Positions 22,708-36,700 of a DNA stretch of 64,000 bases are shown here, piece after piece (positions within the stretch are counted from its first letter, which is position 1; every line of letters begins with the position of its first letter). The notes under the pieces were generated by a model. The model saw only the letters and a list, made by a program, of their open reading frames with translations, was not told the origin of the DNA and did not search any database. Source of the DNA: Hippophae tibetana (taxonomy: Eukaryota > Streptophyta > Magnoliopsida > Rosales > Elaeagnaceae); assembly GCA_037013495.1 (NCBI GenBank), contig CM072810.1, positions 76,492,449 to 76,556,448 on the forward strand, read 5' to 3'. The translations under genes and the position numbers were made by a program.

Positions 22708-24927
22708 ACATTACACAACTAAAGAGCCATATTAAGGTTGCATTAGGTTTAGGGTTTTGTTCCGTATAATAGAAAACAGTAGCCTTATGATGGAGGAAGA
22801 TTTGATAACTTTAGTGAAATTACTTTTTAGAAATATTGTTGCTTTTATTCCTGTGTTTCTTGATTGAATGCTCCAATTCGACATATCAAAAGGAGTGATC
22901 ATCTTTTTTGGCATTACAAGGTTGGGGTATTATGGACATGTTGATGTTGTTTTCCTCTGTGTATTTCGTTACATATTTATTTTTGAAACCATAGTCTCTT
23001 CTTCTTGATATTTATTTCTATGTTTAATCAATCTTTGTTCTTCATAAATAAAAGAGTAGGAAAAAGAAGATGGGTTATACTCTTCACAATATTAAAAAAA
23101 GAAAATTTGAGAAATAAGAGTTCCAACTTTAAACGGCCATAACTTTTGACTCGTATACCGAAATTACTATTATAATATATCAAGTTAGAGCTTGTAACGA
23201 TTCCTATAATCTCAGCTATGTGGTAGAAGAACCTCATTTTTTGAACAAAAATTCTCCTTTTACATCACCTACCGAGGTCTTAATGTTTTTGTTCCATATA
23301 GACCCTTTTGTTTTGCTTTTAATATTTTTCAATGCAACTATTACGAATATAGAGGTGCCGACGAAAAGTGTGTTTAAAAATATTCTAAATATTTTCAATA
23401 TCTAATAATTATTCTCATGACAATACAAATATACTCATTACGCTTCACAATTTATTTTTTGGAACATAAAATTGAAAGATTAATTTTCGAAGCCATTTAT
23501 GTATAGCGATTTTCTTTTTTTGTGAATTGTTATATTTAATGTATTATTTTTATGCTTTTTTTCTTCATGGATGGATTATGCACATTACACAACTAAATAG
23601 CCATATTAAGGTTTCATTTGGTTTAGGGTTTTGTTCCGTATAATAGAAAACAGTAGCCTTATGATGGAGGAAGATTTGATAACTTTAGTGAAATTACTTT
23701 TTAGAAATATTGTTGCTTTTATTCCTGTGGTTCTTGATTGAATGCTCCAATTCGACATATCAAAAGGTGTGATCATCTTTTTTGGCATCACAAGTTTGGG
23801 GTATTATGGACTTGTTGATGTTGTTTTCATCTGTGTATTTCGTTTCTATTTATTTTTGAAACCATAGTCTCTTCTTCTTGATCTTTATTTCTATGTTCAA
23901 TCAATCTTTGTTCTTCATAAATAAAAGAGTAAGAAAAAGAAGATGGGTTATACTCTGCACAATATTAAAAAAAGAAAATTTGAGAAATAAGAGTTCCAAC
24001 TTTAAACGGCCATAACTTTTTACTCGTATACCGAAATTACTATTATAATATATCAAGTTAGAGCTTGTAACGATTCCTATAATCCCAGCTATGTGGCAGA
24101 AGAACCTCATTTTTTGAACAAAAATTCTCCTTTTCAATCACCTACCGAGGTCTTAATGTTTTTGTTCCATATAGACCCTTTTCTTTTTCTTTGGATTTTT
24201 TTCAATGCAACAATTACGAATATTGACGTGCCGACGAAAAGTGTGTTTAAAAATATTCTAAATATTTTCAATATCTCATAATTATTGTCATGACAATACA
24301 AATATACTAATTACGCTTCACAATTATTTTTTTGGAACATAAAATTGAAAGATTAATTTTCGAAGCCATTTATGTATAGCGATTTTCTTTTTTAGTGAAT
24401 TGTTAAATTTAATGTATTATTTTTATTCTTTTTTTCTTCACGGATGGATTAAGTACATTACACAACTAAATAGCCATATTAAGGTTGCATTAGGTTTAGG
24501 GTTTTGTTCCGTATAATAGAAAACAGTAGCTTTATGATGGAGGAAGATTTGATAACTTTAGTGAAAATACTTTTTAGAAATATTCTTGCTTTTATTCCTG
24601 TGGTTCTTGATTGAATGCTCCAATTCGACATATCAAAAGGAGTGATCATCTTTTTTGGCATCACAAGTTTGGGGCATTATGGACTTGTTGATGTTGTTTT
24701 CATCTGTGTATTTCGTTTCGTATTTATTTTTGAAACCATAGTCTCTTCGTCTTGATCTTTATTTCTATGGTCAATCAATCTTTGTTCTTCATAAATAAAA
24801 GAGTAGGAAAAAGAAGATGTGTTATACTCTTCACAATATTAAAAAAAGAAAATTTGAGAAATAAGAGTTCCAATTTAAACGGCCATAACTTTTGACTCGT
24901 ATACCGAAATTACTATTATAATATATC
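22467..24927 (+). repeat. Second copy of the 8.49-10.95 kb block
   Basis: It keeps the private variants of 8,490-10,950 at a constant 13,977-bp offset with only scattered single-base differences, such as tttgatgtatt near 22,662, atatagaccc for atatagagcc near 23,298 and ttttttgtgaattg near 23,515. Confidence 0.88.
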
Positions 24928-25055
24928 AAGTTAGAGCTTGTAACGATTCCTATAATCACACCAATGTGGCAGAAGAACTTCATTTTTTGAACAAAAATTC
25001 TCCTTTTACATCACCTACCGAGGTCTTAATGTTTTTGTTCCATATAGACCCTTTT

Positions 25056-26801
25056 GTTTTGCTTTTAATATTTTTCAATGCAACTATTACGAATATAGAA
25101 GTGCCGACGAAAAGTGTGTTTAAAAATATTCTAAATATTTTCAATATCTAATAATTATTCTCATGACAATGCAAATATACTCATTACGCTTCACAATTTA
25201 TTTTTTGGAACATAAAATTGAAAGATTAATTTTCGAAGCCATTTATGTATTGCGATTTTCTTTTTTAGGGAATTGTTAAATTTAATATATTATTTTTATG
25301 CTTTTTTTCGTCATGGATGGATTATGCACATTACACAAATAAAGTGCCATATTAAGGTCGCATTAGGTTTAGAGTTTTGTTCCGTATAATAGAAAACAGT
25401 AGCCTTATGATGGAGGAAGATTTGATAACTTTAGTGAAATTACTTTTTAGAAATATTGTTGTTTTTATTCCTGTGGTTCTTGATTGAATGCTCCAATTCG
25501 ACATATCAAAAGGAGTGATCATCTTTTTTGGCATCAGAAGTTTGGGGTATTATGGACTTGTTGATGTTGTTTTCATCTGTGTATTTCGTTTCTATTTATT
25601 TTTGAAACCATAGTCTCTTCTTCTTGATCTTTATTTCTATGTTCAATCAATCTTTGTTCTTCATAAATAAAAGAGTAGGAAAAAGAAGATGGGTTACACT
25701 CTGCACAATATTAAAAAAAGAAAATTTGAGAAATAAGAGTTCCAACTTTTAACGGCCATAACTTTTTACTCGTATACCGAAATTACTATTGTAATATATC
25801 AAGTTAGAGCTTGTAACGATTCCTATAATCTCAGCTATGTGGCAGAAGAACCTCATTTTTTGAACAAAAATTCTCCATTTACATCACCTACCGAGGTCTT
25901 AATGTTTTTGTTCCATATAGACCCTTTTGTTTTGCTTTTAATATTTTTCAATGCAACTATTACGAATATAGAAGTGCCGACGAAAAGTGTGTTTAAAAAT
26001 ATTCTAAATATTTTCAATATCTAATAATTATTCTCATGACAATGCAAATATACTCATTACGCTTCACAATTTATTTTTTGGAACATAAAATTGAAAGATT
26101 AATTTTCGAAGCCATTTATGTATTGCGATTTTCTTTTTTAGGGAATTGTTAAATTTAATATATTATTTTTATGCTTTTTTTCGTCATGGATGGATTATGC
26201 ACATTACACAAATAAAGTGCCATATTAAGGTCGCATTAGGTTTAGAGTTTTGTTCCGTATAATAGAAAACAGTAGCCTTATGATGGAGGAAGATTTGATA
26301 ACTTTAGTGAAATTACTTTTTAGAAATATTGTTGTTTTTATTCCTGTGGTTCTTGATTGAATGCTCCAATTCGACATATCAAAAGGAGTGATCATCTTTT
26401 TTGGCATCAGAAGTTTGGGGTATTATGGACTTGTTGATGTTGTTTTCATCTGTGTATTTCGTTTCTATTTATTTTTGAAACCATAGTCTCTTCTTCTTGA
26501 TCTTTATTTCTATGTTCAATCAATCTTTGTTCTTCATAAATAAAAGAGTAGGAAAAAGAAGATGGGTTACACTCTGCACAATATTAAAAAAAGAAAATTT
26601 GAGAAATAAGAGTTCCAACTTTTAACGGCCATAACTTTTTACTCGTATACCGAAATTACTATTGTAATATATCAAGTTAGAGCTTGTAACGATTCCTATA
26701 ATCTCAGCTATGTGGCAGAAGAACCTCATTTTTTGAACAAAAATTCTCCATTTACATCACCTACCGAGGTCTTAATGTTTTTGTTCCATATAGACCCTTT
26801 T
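25056..26801 (+). repeat. One unit duplicated in tandem (late copy 29 to late copy 31)
   Basis: 25,056-25,928 and 25,929-26,801 look almost identical apart from the boundaries. Shared private variants are gacaatgcaaatatac, tttaatatattattt, cgtcatggatgg, caaataaagtgcc, aaggtcgcattag, gttgtttttattcc, catcagaagtttgg and gggttacactctgc. None of these occurs as a set elsewhere, so this is a recent single-unit duplication. Confidence 0.85.
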
Positions 26802-29800
26802 GTTTTTCTTTGGATTTTTTTCAATGCAACAATTACGAATATTGACGTGCCGACGAAAAGTGTGTTTAAAAATATTCTAAATATTTTTAATATCTCATAA
26901 TTATTCTCATGACAATACAAATATACTAATTACGCTTAACAATTATTTTTTTGGAACATAAAATTGAAAGATTAATTTTCGAAGCCATTTATGTATAGCG
27001 ATTTTCTTTTTTAGTGAATTGTTAAATTTAATGTATTATTTTTATTCTTTTTTTCTTCACGGATGGATGAATTACATTACACAACTAAATAGCCATATTA
27101 AGGTTGCATTAGGTTTGGGGTTTTGTTCCGTATAATAGAAAACAGTAGCCTTATGATGGAGGAAGATTTGATAACTTTAGTGAAAATACTTTTTAGAAAT
27201 ATTCTTGCTTTTATTCCTGTGGTTCTTGATTGAATGCTCCAATTCGACATATCAAAAGGAGTGATCATCTTTTTTGGCATCACGAGTTTGGGGCATTATG
27301 GACTTGTTGATGTTGTTTTCCTATGTGTATTTCGTTTCGTATTTATTTTTGAAACCATAGTCTCTTGTTCTTGATCTTTATTTCTATGTTCAATCAATCT
27401 TTGTTCTTCATAAATAAAAGAGTAGGAAAAAGAAGATGGGTTATACTCTTCACAATATTAAAAAAAGAAAATTTGAGAAATAAGAGTTCCAACTTTAAAC
27501 GGCCATAACTTTTGACTCGTATACCGAAATTACTAATATAATATATCAAGTTAGAGCTTGTAACGATTCCTATAATCTCACCAATGTGGCAGAAGAACCT
27601 CATTTTTTGAAAAAAAATTCTCCCTTTACATCACCTACCGAGGTCTTAATGTTTTTGTTCCATATAGACCCTTTTGTTTTTCTTTGGATTTTTTTCAATG
27701 CAACTATTACGAATATAGAGGTGCCGACAAAAAGTGTGTTTAAAAATATTCTAAATATTTTCAATATCTAATAATTATTCTCATGACAATACAAATATAC
27801 TCATTACGCTTCACAATTTATTTTTTGGAACATAAAATTGAAAGATTAATTTTCGAAGCCATTTATGTATTGCGATTTTCTTTTTTAGGGAATTGTTAAA
27901 TTTAATGTATTATTTTTATGCTTTTTTTCGTCACGGATGGATTATGCACATTACACAACTAAAGAGCCATATTAAGGTTGCATTAGGTTTAGGGTTTTGT
28001 TTCGTATAATAGAAAACAGTAGCCTTATGATGGAGGAAGATTTGATAACTTTAGTGAAATTACTTTTTAGAAATATTGTTGCTTTTATTCCTGTGGTTCT
28101 TGATTGAATGCTCCAATTCGACATATCAAAAGGAGTGATCATCTTTTTTGGCATCACAAGTTTGGGGTATTATGGACTTGTTGATGTTGTTTTCATCTGT
28201 GTATTTCGTTTCTATTTATTTTTGAAACCATATTCTCTTCTTCTTGATCTTTATTTCTATGTTCAATCAATCTTTGTTCTTCATAAATAAAAGAGTAGGA
28301 AAAAGAAGATGGGTTATACTCTGCACAATATTAAAAAAAGAAAATTTGAGAAATAAGAGTTCCAACTTTTAACGGCCATAACTTTTTACTCGTATACCGA
28401 AATTACTATTGTAATATATCAAATTAGAGCTTGTAACGATTCCTATAATCTCAGCTATGTGGCAGAAGAATCTCATTTTTTGAACAAAAATTCTCCTTTT
28501 ACATCACCTACCGAGGTCTCAATGTTTTTGTTCCATATAGACCCTTTTGTTTTTCTTTGGATTTTTTTCAATGCAACAATTACGAATATTGACGTGCCGA
28601 CGAAAAGTGTGTTTAAAAATATTCTAAATATTTTTAATATCTCATAATTATTCTCATGACAATACAAATATACTAATTACGCTTCACAATTATTTTTTTG
28701 GAACATAAAATTGAAAGATTAATTTTCGAAGCCATTTATGTATAGCGATTTTCTTTTTTAGTGAATTGTTAAATTTAATGTATTATTTTTATTCTTTTTT
28801 TCTTCACGGATGGATGAAGTACATTACACAACTAAATAGCCATATTAAGGTTGCATTAGGTTTGGGGTTTTGTTCCGTATAATAGAAAACAGTAGCCTTA
28901 TGATGGAGGAAGATTTGATAACTTTAGTGAAAATACTTTTTAGAAATATTGTTGCTTTTATTCCTGTGGTTCTTGATTGAATGCTCCAATTCGACATATC
29001 AAAAGGAGTGATCATCTTTTTTGGCATCACGAGTTTGGGGCATTATGGACTTGTTGATGTTGTTTTCATCTGTGTATTTCGTTTCGTATTTATTTTTGAA
29101 ACCATAGTCTCTTCGTCTTGATCTTTATTTCTATGGTCAATCAATCTTTGTTCTTCATAAATAAAAGAGTAGGAAAAAGAAGATGTGTTATTCTCTTCAC
29201 AATATTAAAAAAAGAAAATTTGAGAAATAAGAGTTCCAACTTTTAACGGCCATAACTTTTTACTCGTATACCGAAATTACTATTGTAATATATCAAATTA
29301 GAGCTTGTAACGATTCCTATAATCTCAGCTATGTGGCAGAAGAACCTCATTTTTTGAACAAAAATTCTCCTTTTACATCACCTACCGAGGTCTCAATGTT
29401 TTTGTTCCATATAGACCCTTTTGTTTTTCTTTGGATTTTTTTCAATGCAACAATTACGAATATTGACGTGCCGACGAAAAGTGTGTTTAAAAATATTCTA
29501 AATATTTTTAATATCTCATAATTATTCTCATGACAATACAAATATACTAATTACGCTTCACAATTATTTTTTTGGAACATAAAATTGAAAGATTAATTTT
29601 CGAAGCCATTTATGTATAGCGATTTTCTTTTTTAGTGAATTGTTAAATTTAATGTATTATTTTTATTCTTTTTTTCTTCACGGATGGATGAAGTACATTA
29701 CACAACTAAATAGCCATATTAAGGTTGCATTAGGTTTGGGGTTTTGTTCCGTATAATAGAAAACAGTAGCCTTATGATGGAGGAAGATTTGATAACTTTA

Positions 29801-30775
29801 GTGAAAATACTTTTTAGAAATATTCTTGCTTTTATTCCTATGGTTCTTGATTGAATGCTCCAATTCGACATATCAAAAGGAGTGATCATCTTTTTTGGCA
29901 TCACGAGTTTGGGGCATTATGGACTTGTTGATGTTGTTTTCATCTGTGTATTTCGTTTCGTATTTATTTTTGAAACCATAGTCTCTTCGTCTTGATCTTT
30001 ATTTCTATGGTCAATCAATCTATGTTCTTCATAAATAAAAGAGTAGGAAAAAGAAGATGTGTTATTCTCTTCACAATATTAAAAAAAGAAAATTTGAGAA
30101 ATAAGAGTTCCAACTTTAAACGGCCATAACTTTTGACTCGTATACCGAAATTACTATTATAATATATCAAGTTAGAGCTTGTAACGATTCCTATAATCTC
30201 AGCTATGTGGCAGAAGAACCTCATTTTTTGAACAAAAATTCTCCTTTTACATCACCTACCGAAGTCTTATTGTTTTTGTTCCATATAGACCCTTTTGTTT
30301 TTCTTTGGATTTTTTTCAATGCAACAATTACGAATATTGACGTGCCGACGAAAAGTGTGTTTAAAAATATTCTAAATATTTTCAATATCTCATAATTATT
30401 CTCATGACAATACAAATATACTAATTACGCTTCACAATTATTTTTTTGGAACATTAAATTGAAAGATTAATTTTCGAAGCCATTTATGTATAGCGATTTT
30501 CTTTTTTAGTGAATTGTTAAATTTAATGTATTATTTTTATTCTTTTTTTCTTCACGGATGCATTACGCACATTACACAACTAAATAGCCATATTAAGGTT
30601 GCATTAGGTTTAGGGTTTTGTTCCGTATAATAGAAAACAGTAGCCTTATGATGGAGGAAGATATGATAACTTTAGTGAAAATACTTTTTAGAAATATTCT
30701 TGCTTTTATTCCTGTGGTTCTTGATTGAATGCTCCAATTCGACATATCAAAAGGAGTGATCATCTTTTTTGGCAT
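26800..30775 (+). repeat. 4-kb higher-order block, first copy
   Basis: About 4.5 units match 33,786-37,761 at a constant offset of 6,986 bp (8 units). Shared private features include ggtttggggttttg, ttcctatgtgtattt, ttgaaaaaaaattc, aatctcaccaatg, gaggtctcaatg, aaattagagc, tcttattg, gaacattaaattg and ggatgcattacgc. By eye about ten substitutions separate the two, for example at 27,071, 29,839 and 30,256, and none shifts the length. The match stops in the middle of unit 36. Confidence 0.9.
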
Positions 30776-31079
30776 CACAAGTTTGGGGTATTATGGACTT
30801 GTTGATGTTGTTTTCATCTGTGTATTTCGTTTCTATTTATTTTTGAAACCATAGTCTCTTCTTCTTGATCTTTATTTCTATGTTCAATCAATCTTTGTTC
30901 TTCATAAATAAAAGAGTAGGAAAAAGAAGATGGGTTATACTCTGCACAATATTAAAAAAAGAAAATTTGAGAAATAAGAGTTCCAACTTTTAACGGCCAT
31001 AACTTTTTACTCGTATACCGAAATTACTATTGTAATATATCAAGTTAGAGCTTGTAACGATTCCTATAATCACACCAAT

Positions 31080-33690
31080 GTGGCAGAAGAACCTCATTTT
31101 TTGAACAAAAATTCTCCCTTTACATCACCTACCGAGGTCTTAATGTTTTTGTTCCATATAGACCCTTTTGTTTTTCTTTGGATTTTTTTCAATGCAACTA
31201 TTACGAATATAGAGGTGCCGACAAAAAGTGTTTTAAAAATATTCTAAATATTTTCAATATCTAATAATTATTCTCATGACAATACAAATATACTGATTAC
31301 GCTTCACAATTTATTTTTTGGAACATAAAATTGAAAGATTAATTTTCGAAGCCATTTATGTATTGCGATTTTCTTTTTTAGGGAATTGTTAAATTTAATG
31401 TATTATTTTTATGCTTTTTTTCGTCACGGATGGATTATGCACATTACACAACTAAAGTGCCATATTAAGGTTGCATTAGGTTTAGGGTTTTGTTTCGTAT
31501 AATAGAAAACAGTAGCCTTATGATGGAGGAAGATTTGATAACTTTAGTGAAATTACTTTTTAGAAATATTGTTGCTTTTATTCCTGTGGTTCTTGATTGA
31601 ATGCTCCAATTCGACATATCAAAAGGAGTGATCATCTTTTTTCGCATCACAAGTTTGGGGTATTATGGACTTGTTGATGTTGTTTTCATCTGTGTATTTT
31701 TTTTCTATTTATTTTTGAAACTATAGTCTCTTCTTCTTGATCTTTATTTCTATGTTCAATCAATCTTTGTTCTTCATAAATAAAAGAGTAGGAAAAAGAA
31801 GATGGGTTATACTCTTCACAATATTAAAAAAAGAAAATTTGAGAAATAAGAGTTCCAACTTTTAACGGCCATAACTTTTTACTCGTATACCGAAATTACT
31901 ATTGTAATATATCAAGTTAGAGCTTGTAACGATTCCTATAATCACACCAATGTGGCAGAAGAACCTCATTTTTTGAACAAAAATTCTCCCTTTACATCAC
32001 CTACCGAGGTCTTAATGTTTTTGTTCCATATAGACCCTTTTGTTTTTCTTTGGATTTTTTTCAATGCAACTATTACGAATATAGAGGTGCCGACAAAAAG
32101 TGTGTTTAAAAATATTCTAAATATTTTCAATATCTAATAATTATTCTCATGACAATACAAATATACTCATTACGCTTCACAATTTATTTTTTGGAACATA
32201 AAATTCAAAGATTAATTTTCGAAGCCATTTATGTATTGCGATTTTCTTTTTTAGGGAATTGTTAAATTTAATGTATTATTTTTATGCTTTTTTTCGTCAC
32301 GGATGGATTATGCACATTACACAACTAAAGTGCCATATTAAGGTTGCATTAGGTTTAGGGTTTTGTTCCGTATAATAGAAAACAGTAGCCTTATGATGGA
32401 GGAAGATTTGATAACTTTAGTGAAATTACTTTTTAGAAATATTGTTGCTTTTATTCCTGTGGTTCTTGATTGAATGCTCCAATTCGACATATCAAAAGGA
32501 GTGATCATCTTTTTTGGCATCACAAGTTTGGGGTATTATGGACTTGTTGATGTTGTTTTCATCTGTGTATTTTGTTTCTATTTATTTTTGAAACTATAGT
32601 CTCTTCTTCTTGATCTTTATTTCTATGTTCAATCAATCTTTGTTCTTCATAAATAAAAGAGTAGGAAAAAGAAGATGGGTTATACTCTTCACAATATTAA
32701 AAAAAGAAAATTTGAGAAATAAGAGTTCCAACTTTTAACGGCAATAACTTTTTACTCGTATACCGAAATTACTATTGTAATATATCAAGTTAGAGCTTGT
32801 AACGATTCCTATAATCACACCAATGTGGCAGAAGAACCTCATTTTTTGAACAAAAATTCTCCCTTTACATCACCTACCGAGGTCTTAATGTTTTTGTTCC
32901 ATATAGACCCTTTTGTTTTTCTTTGGATTTTTTTCAATGCAACTATTACGAATATAGAGGTGCCGACAAAAAGTGTGTTTAAAAATATTCTAAATATTTT
33001 CAATATCTAATAATTATTCTCATGACAATACAAATATACTCATTACGCTTCACAATTTATTTTTTGGAACATAAAATTCAAAGATTAATTTTCGAAGCCA
33101 TTTATGTATTGCGATTTTCTTTTTTAGGGAATTGTTAAATTTAATGTATTATTTTTATGCTTTTTTTCGTCACGGATGGATTATGCACATTACACAACTA
33201 AAGTGCCATATTAAGGTTGCATTAGGTTTAGAGTTTTGTTCCGTATAATAGAAAACAGTAGCCTTATGATGGAGGAAGATTTGATAACTTTAGTGAAATT
33301 ACTTTTTAGAAATATTGTTGCTTTTATTCCTGTGGTTCTTGATTGAATGCTCCAATTCGACATATCAAAAGGAGTGATCATCTTTTTTGGCATCACAAGT
33401 TTGGGGTATTATGGACTTGTTGATGTTGTTTTCATCTGTGTATTTCGTTTCTATTTATTTTTGAAACCATAGTCTCTTCTTCTTGATCTTTATTTCTATG
33501 TTCAATCAATCTTTGTTCTTCATAAATAAAAGAGTAGGAAAAAGAAGATGGGTTATACTCTGCACAATATTAAAAAAAGAAAATTTGAGAAATAAGAGTT
33601 CCAACTTTTAACGGCCATAACTTTTTACTCGTATACCGAAATTACTATTGTAATATATCAAGTTAGAGCTTGTAACGATTCCTATAATCT
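31080..33690 (+). repeat. Run of three near-identical units (late copies 36-39)
   Basis: These units share aatcacaccaatg, gacaaaaagtg, ctaaagtgcc, cttttaacgg and attgtaatat. Units 37 and 38 also share gaaactatagtc, and their tails share aaattcaaagatt. Late unit 36 has a 2-bp-shortened gtgttttaaaaat that recurs only in late unit 47 (near 40,830), linking this run to 40.7-41.5 kb. Closely similar units reappear at 43.9-45.9 and 49.1-50.2 kb. Confidence 0.78.
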
Positions 33691-33785
33691 CAGCTATGTG
33701 GCAGAAGAACCTCATTTTTTGAACAAAAATTCTCCTTTTACATCACCTACCGAGGTCTTAATGTTTTTGTTCCATATAGACCCTT

Positions 33786-36700
33786 TTGTTTTTCTTTGGA
33801 TTTTTTTCAATGCAACAATTACGAATATTGACGTGCCGACGAAAAGTGTGTTTAAAAATATTCTAAATATTTTTAATATCTCATAATTATTCTCATGACA
33901 ATACAAATATACTAATTACGCTTCACAATTATTTTTTTGGAACATAAAATAGAAAGATTAATTTTCGAAGCCATTTATGTATAGCGATTTTCTTTTTTAG
34001 TGAATTGTTAAATTTAATGTATTATTTTTATTCTTTTTTTCTTCACGGATGGATGAAGTACATTACACAACTAAATAGCCATATTAAGGTTGCATTAGGT
34101 TTGGGGTTTTGTTCCGTATAATAGAAAACAGTAGCCTTATGATGGAGGAAGATTTGATAACTTTAGTGAAAATACTTTTTAGAAATATTCTTGCTTTTAT
34201 TCCTGTGGTTCTTGATTGAATGCTCCAATTCGACATATCAAAAGGAGTGATCATCTTTTTTGGCATCACGAGTTTGGGGCATTATGGACTTGTTGATGTT
34301 GTTTTCCTATGTGTATTTCGTTTCGTATTTATTTTTGAAACCATAGTCTCTTGTTCTTGATCTTTATTTCTATGTTCAATCAATCTTTGTTCTTCATAAA
34401 TAAAAGAGTAGGAAAAAGAAGATGGGTTATACTCTTCACAATATTAAAAAAAGAAAATTTGAGAAATAAGAGTTCCAACTTTAAACGGCCATAACTTTTG
34501 ACTCGTATACCGAAATTACTAATATAATATATCAAGTTAGAGCTTGTAACGATTCCTATAATCTCACCAATGTGGCAGAAGAACCTCATTTTTTGAAAAA
34601 AAATTCTCCCTTTACATCACCTACCGAGGTCTTAATGTTTTTGTTCCATATAGACCCTTTTGTTTTTCTTTGGATTTTTTTCAATGCAACTATTACGAAT
34701 ATAGAGGTGCCGACAAAAAGTGTGTTTAAAAATATTCTAAATATTTTCAATATCTAATAATTATTCTCATGACAATACAAATATACTCATTACGCTTCAC
34801 AATTTATTTTTTGGAACATAAAATTCAAAGATTAATTTTCGAAGCCATTTATGTATTGCGATTTTCTTTTTTAGGGAATTGTTAAATTTAATGTATTATT
34901 TTTATGCTTTTTTTCGTCACGGATGGATTATGCACATTACACAACTAAAGAGCCATATTAAGGTTGCATTAGGTTTAGGGTTTTGTTTCGTATAATAGAA
35001 AACAGTAGCCTTATGATGGAGGAAGATTTGATAACTTTAGTGAAATTACTTTTTAGAAATATTGTTGCTTTTATTCCTGTGGTTCTTGATTGAATGCTCC
35101 AATTCGACATATCAAAAGGAGTGATCATCTTTTTTGGCATCACAAGTTTGGGGTATTATGGACTTGTTGATTTTGTTTTCATCTGTGTATTTCGTTTCTA
35201 TTTATTTTTGAAACCATATTCTCTTCTTCTTGATCTTTATTTCTATGTTCAATCAATCTTTGTTCTTCATAAATAAAAGAGTAGGAAAAAGAAGATGGGT
35301 TATACTCTGCACAATATTAAAAAAAGAAAATTTGAGAAATAAGAGTTCCAACTTTTAACGGCCATAACTTTTTACTCGTATACCGAAATTACTATTGTAA
35401 TATATCAAATTAGAGCTTGTAACGATTCCTATAATCTCAGCTATGTGGCAGAAGAATCTCATTTTTTGAACAAAAATTCTCCTTTTACATCACCTACCGA
35501 GGTCTCAATGTTTTTGTTCCATATAGACCCTTTTGTTTTTCTTTGGATTTTTTTCAATGCAACAATTACGAATATTGACGTGCCGACGAAAAGTGTGTTT
35601 AAAAATATTCTAAATATTTTTAATATCTCATAATTATTCTCATGACAATACAAATATACTAATTACGCTTCACAATTATTTTTTTGGAACATAAAATTGA
35701 AAGATTAATTTTCGAAGCCATTTATGTATAGCGATTTTCTTTTTTAGTGAATTGTTAAATTTAATGTATTATTTTTATTCTTTTTTTCTTCACGGATGGA
35801 TGAAGTACATTACACAACTAAATAGCCATATTAAGGTTGCATTAGGTTTGGGGTTTTGTTCCGTATAATAGAAAACAGTAGCCTTATGATGGAGGAAGAT
35901 TTGATAACTTTAGTGAAAATACTTTTTAGAAATATTGTTGCTTTTATTCCTGTGGTTCTTGATTGAATGCTCCAATTCGACATATCAAAAGGAGTGATCA
36001 TCTTTTTTGGCATCACGAGTTTGGGGCATTATGGACTTGTTGATGTTGTTTTCATCTGTGTATTTCGTTTCGTATTTATTTTTGAAACCATAGTCTCTTC
36101 GTCTTGATCTTTATTTCTATGGTCAATCAATCTTTGTTCTTCATAAATAAAAGAGTAGGAAAAAGAAGATGTGTTATTCTCTTCACAATATTAAAAAAAG
36201 AAAATTTGAGAAATAAGAGTTCCAACTTTTAACGGCCATAACTTTTTACTCGTATACCGAAATTACTATTGTAATATATCAAATTAGAGCTTGTAACGAT
36301 TCCTATAATCTCAGCTATGTGGCAGAAGAACCTCATTTTTTGAACAAAAATTCTCCTTTTACATCACCTACCGAGGTCTCAATGTTTTTGTTCCATATAG
36401 ACCCTTTTGTTTTTCTTTGGATTTTTTTCAATGCAACAATTACGAATATTGACGTGCCGACGAAAAGTGTGTTTAAAAATATTCTAAATATTTTTAATAT
36501 CTCATAATTATTCTCATGACAATACAAATATACTAATTACGCTTCACAATTATTTTTTTGGAACATAAAATTGAAAGATTAATTTTCGAAGCCATTTATG
36601 TATAGCGATTTTCTTTTTTAGTGAATTGTTAAATTTAATGTATTATTTTTATTCTTTTTTTCTTCACGGATGGATGAAGTACATTACACAACTAAATAGC

